From Candidatus Thiodiazotropha endoloripes (GTDB lineage Bacteria > Pseudomonadota > Gammaproteobacteria > Chromatiales > Chromatiaceae): 64,000 bases of DNA. Where the stretch lies: contig LVKA01000026.1 in NCBI GenBank assembly GCA_001709035.1, positions 1 through 64,000 of the forward strand, written 5' to 3'. The notes under the pieces are model-generated. The model was given only the letters and a program-made list of their open reading frames with translations. It made no database searches and had not been told where the DNA came from. Position numbers and translations under genes: made by a program. Below are positions 18,296 through 26,414 of this stretch, piece after piece. Positions within the stretch are counted from its first letter, which is position 1, and each line of letters starts with the position of its first letter.

Positions 18296-19291
18296 ATGAG
18301 TGAGCCCGAATTTCAACACGCGTTTGCCTCCTTGACGCCGGATACCATGCTCGATGCCATCGAGTCGACCGGGGTTGTCTGTAGTGGACAATTTTTAGCA
18401 CTGAACAGTTATGAAAATCGGGTTTATCAGGTCGGTATGGAAGAGGGGCCAGCGCTGGTAGCGAAGTTCTATCGCCCCAATCGCTGGAGTGATGAGGCCA
18501 TCCTTGAAGAGCATGGATTCACCCTGGCGCTGGCTGATCAGGAGATTCCAGTCATCGCACCGGCAGTTGATGAAAGCGGGGAGTCGCTTCACCACCATCA
18601 AGGGCTCAGATTCACCCTCTATCCCTGTCGAGGGGGACGCCCACCGGAACTGGATGACCCGTCACACCTCGAACAACTGGGGCGTTTCATCGGCAGGATT
18701 CATAGTCTGGGCGCAACTGAGTCATTCAGCCATCGCCCCGAGCTCGACATCGAGCACTATCTGTTGCGACCCAGTCACTATCTGCTGGAGCACGATTTTC
18801 TGCCGCAACACCTGCTGAGTGCCTACCAGACGATTGTCGATGATCTGCAACAGCGAATCGAAACCTGCTATGGCCGGGCAGGCGCCTTCAACACGATACG
18901 ACTGCATGGGGATTGTCATCCCGGAAATATCCTCTGGCGGGATGATGGACCGCAGATCGTCGATTTTGATGACGCCAGGACTGGGCCCGCCATGCAGGAT
19001 TTGTGGATGTTTCTCTCTGGAGATCGGCGCTATATGACCGAGCGTCTGGCCGATTTACTGGACGGTTACACCCAGTTCTATGATTTCAATCCAGCCGAGC
19101 TCCATCTGTTGGAGGCGTTACGCAGCCTGAGGCTTGTCCACTATGCAGGCTGGCTTGGCAAACGCTGGGACGATCCGGCATTTCCGGCGGCCTTTCCCTG
19201 GTTTGATTCAGTGAGATTCTGGGAAGACCATATCCTCACGCTTCGAGAACAACTTGCGAAAATGGATGAACCGCCACTCGTCTACAGCTGA
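18296..19291 (+). CDS. srkA: SrkA-type stress-response serine/threonine kinase (YihE)
   Basis: 331 residues matching SrkA/RdoA, a kinase of APH-like fold that limits stress-induced death in E. coli. Visible motifs are NSYENRVYQVG, VAKFYRPNRWSDEAILEEH (ATP-binding lysine and glutamate), the catalytic loop HGDCHPGNILW and the metal-binding VDFDDARTGPAMQDLWM. Length is usual for the family. In many bacteria it sits with dsbA, but no dsbA is seen here. Convergent with the TetR gene. Confidence 0.94.
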   Translation: MSEPEFQHAFASLTPDTMLDAIESTGVVCSGQFLALNSYENRVYQVGMEEGPALVAKFYRPNRWSDEAILEEHGFTLALADQEIPVIAPAVDESGESLHHHQGLRFTLYPCRGGRPPELDDPSHLEQLGRFIGRIHSLGATESFSHRPELDIEHYLLRPSHYLLEHDFLPQHLLSAYQTIVDDLQQRIETCYGRAGAFNTIRLHGDCHPGNILWRDDGPQIVDFDDARTGPAMQDLWMFLSGDRRYMTERLADLLDGYTQFYDFNPAELHLLEALRSLRLVHYAGWLGKRWDDPAFPAAFPWFDSVRFWEDHILTLREQLAKMDEPPLVYS

Positions 19292-19358
19292 CAGGGCAAC
19301 AGAGCAGGTGCCGGTCGGCATTTTCCGGATTTGACCGTCGAGTCGATTGATCGCTGAC

Positions 19359-19976
19359 TCAAGCCACGCTTTCTTGTATGGATATGGGCTCCATGCCATG
19401 CCACATACAATCGATCAACTCATCGTAAAGATCAGGCAGAGGGATATTCAGCACCCCGTCCAGCCGAAGATGAATCAAGCGAATGGCACCGCCAAAGACA
19501 CCTGAGGCGACTACCCAGGGGTCACCCATGCGGATCTCGCCGGATTCCATTCCCCGTTGTACAAGTTTGCGCATGGTCTTAAACGGGGTGGAGCTACAAA
19601 TCGGCGGCTCATCCGGCAGAAACTCCTGGTGTTTGGCATGTAGTACATAGGCGACGATATTGCGCTTGCTCTCGGTATACTCAAACAGCAGTGAGATAAT
19701 CCGGTTACAGCTCTCACGAAAACTCAGATTTTCGTCAATCACATCCGCAACCAGCTCTTCCATCTCTCTGATTAAGTGGTAGTAGAGGGCTTTCGCGACC
19801 CCTTCCTTTCCCCCGAAATGGTTGTAGATCGAGCCGATACTGACATTCGCCAGCTTCTGGATGTCATGAATCGATACGTTGTGATATCCGCGTTCGACAA
19901 ACAGGTCGAGGGCTGTACTGAGGATGCGGTCGTAGACCGGTAGATCTTCCGTCGCGGTTTTTTTCAAATGGAGCAT
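19359..19976 (-). CDS. TetR-family repressor adjacent to the methanethiol oxidase locus
   Basis: 205 residues. The N-terminal helix-turn-helix (about 15-62) has the family signature ILSTALDLFVERGYHNVSIHDIQKLANVSIGSIYNHFGGKEG. The ligand-binding helical C-terminus is of uncertain ligand, with two cysteines (CSSTPF and DCMWHG) that could sense redox or thiols. Two near-identical palindromes (about 20591 and 24863) in front of mtoX and the TlpA-like gene are the best candidates for its operators. A dispersed-repeat copy begins only about 14 bp upstream of the start, so its own promoter lies in or beyond the repeat. Confidence 0.88.
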   Translation of the reverse strand: MLHLKKTATEDLPVYDRILSTALDLFVERGYHNVSIHDIQKLANVSIGSIYNHFGGKEGVAKALYYHLIREMEELVADVIDENLSFRESCNRIISLLFEYTESKRNIVAYVLHAKHQEFLPDEPPICSSTPFKTMRKLVQRGMESGEIRMGDPWVVASGVFGGAIRLIHLRLDGVLNIPLPDLYDELIDCMWHGMEPISIQESVA

Positions 19977-19989
19977 GTGAATACCTGGT

Positions 19990-20239
19990 ACGGCCGATTA
20001 ACGTGAATCCAATCAGCCCTGATGAAACGATGGTTTTCTTCAGCAAGGTGGAGTGAGCGAAGTGTCGTGACAAAAACTGAGCGAACGGTAGCGAGACTGC
20101 GGCATTGAACTTTCCCATCCCCTGAAGGTAGCGGAGAGCCACCTGAAAAAGTACCAGACCGGATCGCTCGTCGTTCATACAGTACAGCCAAACTTCTCTC
20201 CTCACACCTTGATTGGCGTTTTCTATTCTTAACAGGCCA
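19990..20239. repeat. diverged full-length copy of dispersed inverted-repeat family (copy 2)
   Basis: It begins CGGCCGATTAACGTGAATCC and ends TTCTTAACAGGCC, matching the family termini in opposite orientation. It shares the internal tracts GCTCGTCGTTCAT, CCAAACT and CCTTGATTGGC with the copies near 53 and 63 kb. At about 250 bp it also carries an inner section seen only in the 53-kb copy (GAGCGAAGTGTCGTGA...). It lies directly upstream of the TetR gene start. Confidence 0.75.
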
Positions 20240-20590
20240 AATTGGAGTCGTCTTCTCTGATCCTGTCAATTTCTATATTGTGATCAATTATATACAGTGT
20301 TGCCTAACGTATAAATCTACTCATCGTAGGGTCTCGAATAGATTGCTCCGAGGTGTCCGGTCATGCTGCGCCGGCCATTAACCAGCGATATCGCCCCGGA
20401 TTGGCTGGGTCTGAGCCTACCTCCGGTCACCACAATTGGGCCTCGACTGCAATGGTGCGATACCCGAAATAGGAATTCCGTTCCTTTCTGGCCAAGCCTT
20501 ATACCCCGTGTGTTTCCCCGGGTTAGCGGCCAAGCGGCAAGCGTCCATGTTCATCCGTACACCACCCTAGCATAGTAAAAAAATTTGACT
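20240..20590. other. non-coding gap between repeat copy and mtoX promoter
   Basis: About 350 bases without a convincing gene. A 70-codon forward frame at 20363-20575 has an unnatural composition and no family. An upstream stretch (TCTATATTGTGATCAATTATATACA) is AT-rich and could carry a promoter for the TetR gene on the minus strand. A remnant gene or small RNA cannot be excluded. Confidence 0.4.
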
Positions 20591-20619
20591 AGAATGAATA
20601 TTCGTTCTAATTTCATTAT
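20585..20619 (+). promoter_or_regulatory. mtoX promoter with TetR-type palindromic operator
   Basis: The palindrome AGAATGAATATTCGTTCTA (20591-20609; TAGAAYGAATATTCRTTCTA as a symmetric site) follows directly a -35-like TTGACT (20585-20590). It overlaps a weak -10 candidate TAATTT (20608, 17-base spacer), with CATTAT further on. A repressor bound here would block RNA polymerase. A closely matching site (16 of 19) lies before the TlpA-like gene. The mtoX start is about 210 bp downstream, leaving a long leader with a CCCGGA/TCCGGG stem near 20725-20752. Confidence 0.65.
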
Positions 20620-20826
20620 AGCCGCTTACCTCACTGCCAGCTGTATCGCAGCAGGACTATGGAGGGTCGAACGGCTCCTGTGCCTAGGGATCTTTGGCAA
20701 TCAAGCATGATGAGTTGTACCCACCCGGATTGGATTTTCAGTCATTCCGGGTTTGGCCATCTGCATTGGCAGGGCTGAGGTAAGGCTGAATAGCAGTAAA
20801 AAATTTACCACTAGGAGGTTTTAATC

Positions 20827-22215
20827 ATGAGGCTATTCAAAAAAAAGCCTGCCAAATCCATTGCCCTGGCATCCGCCCTGGCCATTGGCGCCACCCTGTT
20901 CGGTGCCACACTTTCCCTGCAGGCCGATGAGACCTGCCAGTCACCCTACATGGCCAAGATTGTCGGCCAGGAAGATTTTGTCTATGTCTGGACGCTGGGT
21001 ATTGAAGGCATGGGAGACGGCCAGGACAAACTAGTGACCGTCGATGTCAATCCCAAATCGGCAAACTACGGTAAAGTGGTCGATTCACTTTCCATTGGTG
21101 GGCGTAATGAAGCGCACCATTCAGGTTTTACCGACGATCGTCGCTACCTCTGGGCTGGCGGTCTCGATACCAACAAACTTTTCATCTTCGATGTACACAG
21201 CGATCCGGCGAAACCCACGCTGCATAAAGTCGTCACCGACTTTGTCGAGAAGAGTGGTGGTGTGGTCGGACCCCACACGACCTATGCATTGCCTGGTCGT
21301 ATCATGATCACAGGTCTTTCAAACAATAAGGATCATGGTGGTCGTACTGCGTTGGTTGAGTACACCAATGAAGGCGAGTATATCGCCACCCATTGGATGC
21401 CCACCGACCAGAATCTGCGCGGTGCGGAGAAAACCGGTAAGTATGCCGATGGCTACAGCTACGATGTTCGGGTTTTGCCTCGCCGTAACATCATGCTTAC
21501 TTCCTCCTTTACCGGCTGGTCCAACTACATGATGGATTTCGGCAAAATGTTACAGGATAAGCAGGCGATGAAGCGCTTCGGCAATACCGTGGTGCTTTGG
21601 GATCTGCACAGTAAAAAGCCTACAAAGGTTTTTGATGTGCCCGGCGCACCTCTGGAGATCCGCTGTGCCTGGCAGCCCGACCACAACTGGTGTGTTACCA
21701 CGACAGCTTTGACCTCCAAGATCTGGCTGATCTATGAAGATCAACAGGGGGAATGGCAGGCTGAAGCGGTTGCCGATGTCGGTGATGCCTCGAAAGTGCC
21801 TCTGCCGGTGGATATCTCCATCAGTTCTGATGACAGTCGCCTCTGGGTCAATACATTTATGGATGGTAAGACCCGGCTGTTCGATATGACCAATCCGCAT
21901 AAACCGAAACAGGTCTATGAGAAGGTGATCGGCCGACAGGTCAACATGGCCTCATCCAGCTGGGACAGCACCCGTATCTACTACACCTCTTCACTGCTGG
22001 CCAACTGGGACAAGAAGGGTGAGGACAATGAGCAGTACTTCAAGAGTTACGTCTGGAATGGAGAGCAACTGGTTGAGAAGTTTGCCATCGATTTCAAGGC
22101 GCTCAAACTTGGTCGGGCACATCAGATGCGGTTTGGTGCTTACTCCCTGTATGGTCAGGTCAGACCTGAGGATCGGCAGACCTCCATAGCCGGTCTGGAT
22201 ACCACAGGCAAGTAG
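20827..22215 (+). CDS. mtoX: periplasmic methanethiol oxidase (SBP56 / selenium-binding protein family)
   Basis: 462 residues with a Sec-type signal peptide (MRLFKKKPAKSIALASALAIG..., cleavage near SLQADE), then the SBP56 beta-propeller. Conserved stretches include ETCQSPYMAKIVGQEDFVYVW, NEAHHSGFTDDRRYLWAGGL, GGVVGPHTTYALP, GYSYDVRVLPRRNIMLTSSFTG, GAPLEIRCAWQPDHNWCVTTTAL and AHQMRFGAYSLYGQ. Bacterial SBP56 enzymes are copper-containing oxidases converting methanethiol to formaldehyde, H2S and H2O2. Such operons typically include SCO and MauG genes, as here. A strong AGGAGG site lies 8 bp before ATG. First gene of the operon; control by the upstream TetR operator is inferred. Confidence 0.93.
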   Translation: MRLFKKKPAKSIALASALAIGATLFGATLSLQADETCQSPYMAKIVGQEDFVYVWTLGIEGMGDGQDKLVTVDVNPKSANYGKVVDSLSIGGRNEAHHSGFTDDRRYLWAGGLDTNKLFIFDVHSDPAKPTLHKVVTDFVEKSGGVVGPHTTYALPGRIMITGLSNNKDHGGRTALVEYTNEGEYIATHWMPTDQNLRGAEKTGKYADGYSYDVRVLPRRNIMLTSSFTGWSNYMMDFGKMLQDKQAMKRFGNTVVLWDLHSKKPTKVFDVPGAPLEIRCAWQPDHNWCVTTTALTSKIWLIYEDQQGEWQAEAVADVGDASKVPLPVDISISSDDSRLWVNTFMDGKTRLFDMTNPHKPKQVYEKVIGRQVNMASSSWDSTRIYYTSSLLANWDKKGEDNEQYFKSYVWNGEQLVEKFAIDFKALKLGRAHQMRFGAYSLYGQVRPEDRQTSIAGLDTTGK

Positions 22216-22308
22216 TGTCTATCCGATGCGGATCTCTGACTGGGATCCGCAAATGACAATCCCGGCTGGGTCTCTGGGAGCCGGGTTTGTCAGCACCTGG
22301 GAGCATTT

Positions 22309-24267
22309 ATGGTTTTTCGATTTTTCCAACCATTTCTGATTGCGGCAATATTCGTAACAACGGTTGATGCCAATTCGATCAACCCTTCGGTCATCTCGGC
22401 GCCTGGTTATGGTGAATTGGCTTACAAGCTGCCTGAGATCGGCAGTTACCAGTTGCCACCCTTGGGTGAGGCATCGAATGGTGAGGTTCTGATTGCCGAG
22501 GGTGAACAGCGAACATTGTATGAGCTTTTCAATGGCAAGTATGTGTTGCTGGCATTTATCTACAGCACTTGCAGCGATGTTAACGGCTGTCCACTGACTT
22601 CTCATGTCTTTTACAAAATCAAATCGGCAATGCAACGGGATCAAGTGCTGGCCAGCAGGCTGAAATTGATCAGTCTCAGTTTCGATCCGGAAGTCGACAC
22701 CCCTTCGGTAATGGGGCTGTATGGCAATAACTTTCGCTACGCAGGGAGTGCTGGTGAGTGGCAGTTCGTCACCACCGCCTCGCAGCAGAGCCTGGATCCG
22801 ATTCTGAAGTCCTACAATCAGGTGATCTTACGTGAGACCGATAGCAGTGGCAGGACCCATGTGGGATACAGTCATGTGCTCAGAGTATTCCTCATCGATC
22901 CGGAAAAGAACATTCGTAATATATACAGTGTCGATTTCCTGCATCAAGATCTGATCATCAATGATCTGAAAACAATTCTTCAACAAGCGCAGAGAAGCGG
23001 TGAGACCATCAAGCTGGCAACGGCATCACAGCAAACATCCCGGCTTTCGAAACCGGGGGATAATAAACTGGGATATGAACTCAGCGATTACGTCACCGAT
23101 TCGCAGGATTTGGAGTTGAGAAAGGGTGAGAAGGCGGACCTGCTGTCAATTGCCAACAACCCCCCATTGGGATTGCCGGCGATCCCGGTGCCTGTTGACA
23201 ATCCGTTGTCCCGGGAGAAGATCGAGTTGGGCCGAAAGCTGTTTTACGATCGCAGACTTTCGCTCAACGATACTTTCTCCTGCGCCATGTGCCATGTGCC
23301 GGACCAGGGATTTACCAGTAATGAACTGGCTATGGCAGTGGGCATCGAAGGGCGTTCGGTACGACGCAACTCCCCCTCAGTCTACAACTCAGCCTACAGT
23401 AAGCTGCTGTTCCATGATGGCCGGGAGGAGAATCTGGAACAGCAGGCCTGGGGGCCTTTGCTGGCAAACAACGAAATGGCCAATCCATCGATCGGCTATG
23501 TGCTCAACAAAATCCGCCAGATCGATGACTACCGTGGTCTGTTTGAAGCGGCTTTCGATGGTAGAAGCGTATCGATGGAGACACTGGGCATGGCGCTGGC
23601 CAGTTACCAGCGTGCTCTGGTTTCAGCTGACTCCCCATTTGACCGTTGGCGGTATGCCGGTGATGAGACAGCACTCTCCGAATCGGCAAAGCGGGGGTTT
23701 GAGATCTTTACCGGTAAGGCAGGATGTGTTGCTTGTCACTCAATCGGAGAACGGAGTGCCCTGTTCATGGATGATCAACTGCACAACACAGGAATCGGTT
23801 ACCGGGAGTCGATGGGGTTTTCTCCGGACAAGCAGCCGGTGACAGTTGCCCCAGGGATTAGCATCGAAATCGATCGTGCAATTATCGATCAGGTGGGCGA
23901 GAAACCGCCCACAGATGTAGGTCGTTATGAGGTGACTCAGAATCCTCATGATCGCTGGAAATACAAGACCCCCAGTCTACGCAACGTGGATCTCACCGCA
24001 CCCTATATGCATAACGGTTCACTTAGCACTCTGCACGAGGTAGTCGATTTCTATGATCAGGGTGGGGTGCCTAATGAGCTACTCGATCCGCTGATCCGAC
24101 CGCTCGGTCTTTCGTCGCAGGAGAGATCGGATCTGGTTGATTTTATGCGATCCCTGACCGGCAGCAATGTGGACACCCTGGTTGCGGATGCCTTTAACGC
24201 TCCCATAGGGGATGTGGGGGAAGGGGATCCCAGCTGGGTGCATGGCAGCGAAGTGGAGGTACGCTGA
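22309..24267 (+). CDS. SCO-MauG fusion: copper chaperone domain joined to dihaem peroxidase
   Basis: 652 residues. A signal peptide is followed by a SCO/thioredoxin-like domain (about 50-235). Its cysteines C88 and C94 are in TCSDVNGCP, a CX5C spacing rather than the usual CX3C, and H189 in GYSHVLRVF is the expected copper-ligand histidine. The C-terminal MauG/cytochrome c peroxidase domain (about 285-635) carries two haem c motifs, CAMCH (325-329) and CVACH (473-477), plus KTPSLRNVDLTAPYMHNGSLSTL. Separate SCO and mauG genes accompany mtoX in known operons and are thought to mature the oxidase; here they form one polypeptide. It starts 93 bp after mtoX and abuts the next gene. Confidence 0.93.
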   Translation: MVFRFFQPFLIAAIFVTTVDANSINPSVISAPGYGELAYKLPEIGSYQLPPLGEASNGEVLIAEGEQRTLYELFNGKYVLLAFIYSTCSDVNGCPLTSHVFYKIKSAMQRDQVLASRLKLISLSFDPEVDTPSVMGLYGNNFRYAGSAGEWQFVTTASQQSLDPILKSYNQVILRETDSSGRTHVGYSHVLRVFLIDPEKNIRNIYSVDFLHQDLIINDLKTILQQAQRSGETIKLATASQQTSRLSKPGDNKLGYELSDYVTDSQDLELRKGEKADLLSIANNPPLGLPAIPVPVDNPLSREKIELGRKLFYDRRLSLNDTFSCAMCHVPDQGFTSNELAMAVGIEGRSVRRNSPSVYNSAYSKLLFHDGREENLEQQAWGPLLANNEMANPSIGYVLNKIRQIDDYRGLFEAAFDGRSVSMETLGMALASYQRALVSADSPFDRWRYAGDETALSESAKRGFEIFTGKAGCVACHSIGERSALFMDDQLHNTGIGYRESMGFSPDKQPVTVAPGISIEIDRAIIDQVGEKPPTDVGRYEVTQNPHDRWKYKTPSLRNVDLTAPYMHNGSLSTLHEVVDFYDQGGVPNELLDPLIRPLGLSSQERSDLVDFMRSLTGSNVDTLVADAFNAPIGDVGEGDPSWVHGSEVEVR

Positions 24268-24834
24268 ATGACACGGGCCGACAAAAAGCTCTGGCTGGTG
24301 CTGCTGTTCACCATTCTGTCTGTGACCATGGCATCTGCCGGTACGGAAGAGATCGGTGGGGATTTCACGCTCACCGATCACAACAACGACACCTTTCGAC
24401 TGAGTCAGCTGCAGGGCAAACTGGTACTGCTCTCTTTCGGCTATACCTATTGTCCTGATATCTGCCCCACAGAATTGGCCAAATTAGCCGTGGTATTCGA
24501 TACGCTGAAGGGCGAATCGGATGATCTTCAGGGACTTTTCGTCTCTCTGGATCCGGATCGCGATACCCCGGCTGTTCTGAGTGATTATGTGGGTTATTTC
24601 AACAGTGAAATTGTTGGTTTGACCGGCAGTGAAAAGGCGGTTGATCAGGTGGCGCGACAATACCGGGTAAAGTATCAGCGCAATGACAAGGCTGGGGGAG
24701 GGTACAGTATCGATCACTCAGCCAATCTCTATCTGATTGATCAGATGGGTGAATTGGTCGTGGTAATTCCCTACGGTATGCCGGTTGAACACATCGTGGA
24801 TGTGGTGCGGGGCATGTTGTCGGTGGATGGTTGA
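24268..24834 (+). CDS. SCO1/SenC family copper-delivery protein
   Basis: 188 residues with a signal peptide (about 1-27) and a thioredoxin-like SCO domain with the standard copper site: C62 and C66 in YCPDICPTE and H150 in SIDHSANLYLID. The SDYVGYF and LSFGYTYCPD segments are also typical. The ATG follows the preceding stop directly (TGAATG), so it is translationally coupled to the SCO-MauG gene. In this setting it most likely delivers copper to periplasmic MtoX, though a role in cytochrome oxidase assembly is possible. Confidence 0.93.
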   Translation: MTRADKKLWLVLLFTILSVTMASAGTEEIGGDFTLTDHNNDTFRLSQLQGKLVLLSFGYTYCPDICPTELAKLAVVFDTLKGESDDLQGLFVSLDPDRDTPAVLSDYVGYFNSEIVGLTGSEKAVDQVARQYRVKYQRNDKAGGGYSIDHSANLYLIDQMGELVVVIPYGMPVEHIVDVVRGMLSVDG

Positions 24835-24862
24835 TCAAGATGCTGTATCCCCGCGACTTAAA

Positions 24863-24881
24863 AAAATGAATATTTGTTCCA
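24863..24881 (+). promoter_or_regulatory. second copy of the TetR-type operator, before the TlpA-like gene
   Basis: AAAATGAATATTTGTTCCA matches the mtoX-promoter palindrome at 16 of 19 positions, including the whole ATGAATATT core. It lies 59 bp upstream of the TlpA-like ATG in a 105-bp gap after the second SCO gene. Its presence implies an internal, co-regulated promoter rather than simple read-through. Confidence 0.6.
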
Positions 24882-24939
24882 TTTTCTCTGAAAATTCGAC
24901 CAGTCAGGTTGAGCGTTTTTTAAACACTGGATCTACCCG

Positions 24940-25491
24940 ATGAATCCGGTACATCTCCACAGCAGCGCTCTATCCGCTTTAACCTGGTTGATCCTGTTTT
25001 TATTACTGCTGATCTCATCCTCCCAGACTCGCGTGGAGGCCGCTGAATATCGGCTTGCACCGGTAGCGCCAATACCGGCGCTACCGTTCAGGCTACCGAA
25101 CCTTGATGGTGAGTATAAACAGCTCCGGGACTACCGGGGCCAGGTGGTGCTGGTCAACTTCTGGGCCAGCTGGTGTACCCCATGCCGGGCCGAGCTGCCC
25201 TCCATGAACCGGGCCTGGGATCGTTTAAAATCCAGTGGCATGGCGATGCTGGCAATCAATCTGGGGGAGAACAGGGAGGCCGTCAGCGCATTCCTGCGCG
25301 ACTATCCCATCGATTTTGAAGTGCTGATGGACGAACGGGGGCGCATTAGTCAGCGATGGCGAGTCAAAGCTCTGCCCACCACATTGGTGCTGAACAAACG
25401 GGGACTGATCATCTACCAGGTGGTTGGTGAACGTGAATGGGACCAGCCGGCTTTGATTGAACTCATCGAATCATTACAGTCTGGATATTGA
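24940..25491 (+). CDS. TlpA/ResA-like membrane-anchored thioredoxin
   Basis: 183 residues. An N-terminal membrane anchor (about 12-34) leads to a periplasmic thioredoxin fold with the redox pair C79/C82 in NFWASWCTPCRAELPSM. The cis-Pro loop is VKALPTTLVLN, with an ending typical of TlpA/ResA. Such proteins reduce apo-cytochrome c or SCO cysteines. Next to two SCO domains and a dihaem protein, that would keep the copper and haem sites loadable. It is controlled by its own copy of the putative operator. Convergent with greB. Confidence 0.9.
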   Translation: MNPVHLHSSALSALTWLILFLLLLISSSQTRVEAAEYRLAPVAPIPALPFRLPNLDGEYKQLRDYRGQVVLVNFWASWCTPCRAELPSMNRAWDRLKSSGMAMLAINLGENREAVSAFLRDYPIDFEVLMDERGRISQRWRVKALPTTLVLNKRGLIIYQVVGEREWDQPALIELIESLQSGY

Positions 25492-25646
25492 GTGCCGCTC
25501 AAATTTTCTGCTTCAATGCGGCCGGTACAGCATGCTTGAATCGCATGAAGTTTCCTACCCGGCACGATCCTCAGCATTTGTGTAGGTTTATTAAGACCCT
25601 TCTCTATATCCCGGAGAACCCAGGCCCCAAGGCGTGCTATCAGGTC

Positions 25647-26150
25647 CTAGTCAGGCGTCTCATATCGTACATCGGTGATCCAGTATTTGGTTACCCCAGC
25701 TGGTGTCTCTACAATGACCTGATCGTCAAGATTGCGTTTCAAAAGCGCTTGTGCCAGCGGCGAGTCGAGACTGATGTAACTGGGGTGACTATCGATTTCA
25801 TCCGGTCCGACGATCCGGTACTCCTGCTCATCACCACCTTCTGATTCGAGCAGAACCCAGGCGGCAAAGAAGACCTGCTCTGAATTGGCCGGGGGCTGAT
25901 TGACAACTTTTAGACTGGGCAGGCGTTTTTGCAGGTAGCGGATTCTGCGGTCGATCTCACGAAGCTCCTTCTTACGGTAGATGTATTCTGCGTTTTCTGA
26001 CCGGTCACCTTCGGCTGCAGCCGCCGCCAAGGCTTTGGTTACATCCCGTCGTCGCAGCCACAATCCCTGCTGCTCAGTTTTCAGGCTTTCATATCCCTGT
26101 AGTGTGATATAGGGTGATTTCGGTGGCGCAGGCGGTCTGTATCTTCCCAT
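25647..26150 (-). CDS. greB: transcript cleavage factor GreB
   Basis: 167 residues. The N-terminal coiled coil inserts into the RNA polymerase secondary channel; its tip carries acidic residues in AAAEGDRSENAEYIYRKKELREID, the GreA/B signature. The C-terminal domain has YRIVGPDEID and SPLAQALL. It rescues backtracked polymerase by stimulating RNA cleavage. The higher basicity and start MGRYRPP favour GreB over GreA. Confidence 0.95.
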   Translation of the reverse strand: MGRYRPPAPPKSPYITLQGYESLKTEQQGLWLRRRDVTKALAAAAAEGDRSENAEYIYRKKELREIDRRIRYLQKRLPSLKVVNQPPANSEQVFFAAWVLLESEGGDEQEYRIVGPDEIDSHPSYISLDSPLAQALLKRNLDDQVIVETPAGVTKYWITDVRYETPD

Positions 26151-26233
26151 GGCGTGTTTAAATGAGCGGGTGACTGTTAAGAATTTGTTACTGGCTTAAG
26201 TATAAGAATCCAATTCTTTAAATTAACTCCATT

Positions 26234-26260
26234 CAGGGCCTGTTAATACGGAACCAATCA
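26234..26260. repeat. solo terminus of the dispersed repeat family
   Basis: AGGGCCTGTTAATACGGAACC matches the family's left terminus (AGGGCCTGTTAAGACTAATCC) at most positions, but no right partner follows within 300 bp. It may be a decayed copy. It lies in the 264-base gap between greB and the protease gene. Confidence 0.4.
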
Positions 26261-26414
26261 TCCTTACTTGGAATGCTGTTAACAAATACTAGTATTGCAC
26301 AATCACCATTACATGGGATCAAGGTGACATATTCACCATTGAAATGATGTTTGAATACTCTAAAATCAGGCAGATACTAATCATATCGGATTTATAAAAA
26401 AGGGGACATTTGGC

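Noticed and set aside
20363-20575. 70-codon frame before mtoX
   Set aside because: No ribosome site, unnatural composition (many Pro, Thr, Arg) and no family. Treated as non-coding.
16363-22215. Selenium metabolism cluster (Tpm plus 'selenium-binding' SBP56)
   Set aside because: The SBP56 name is historical. The SCO/MauG neighbours point to methanethiol oxidase, and tpm is separately transcribed four kilobases away.
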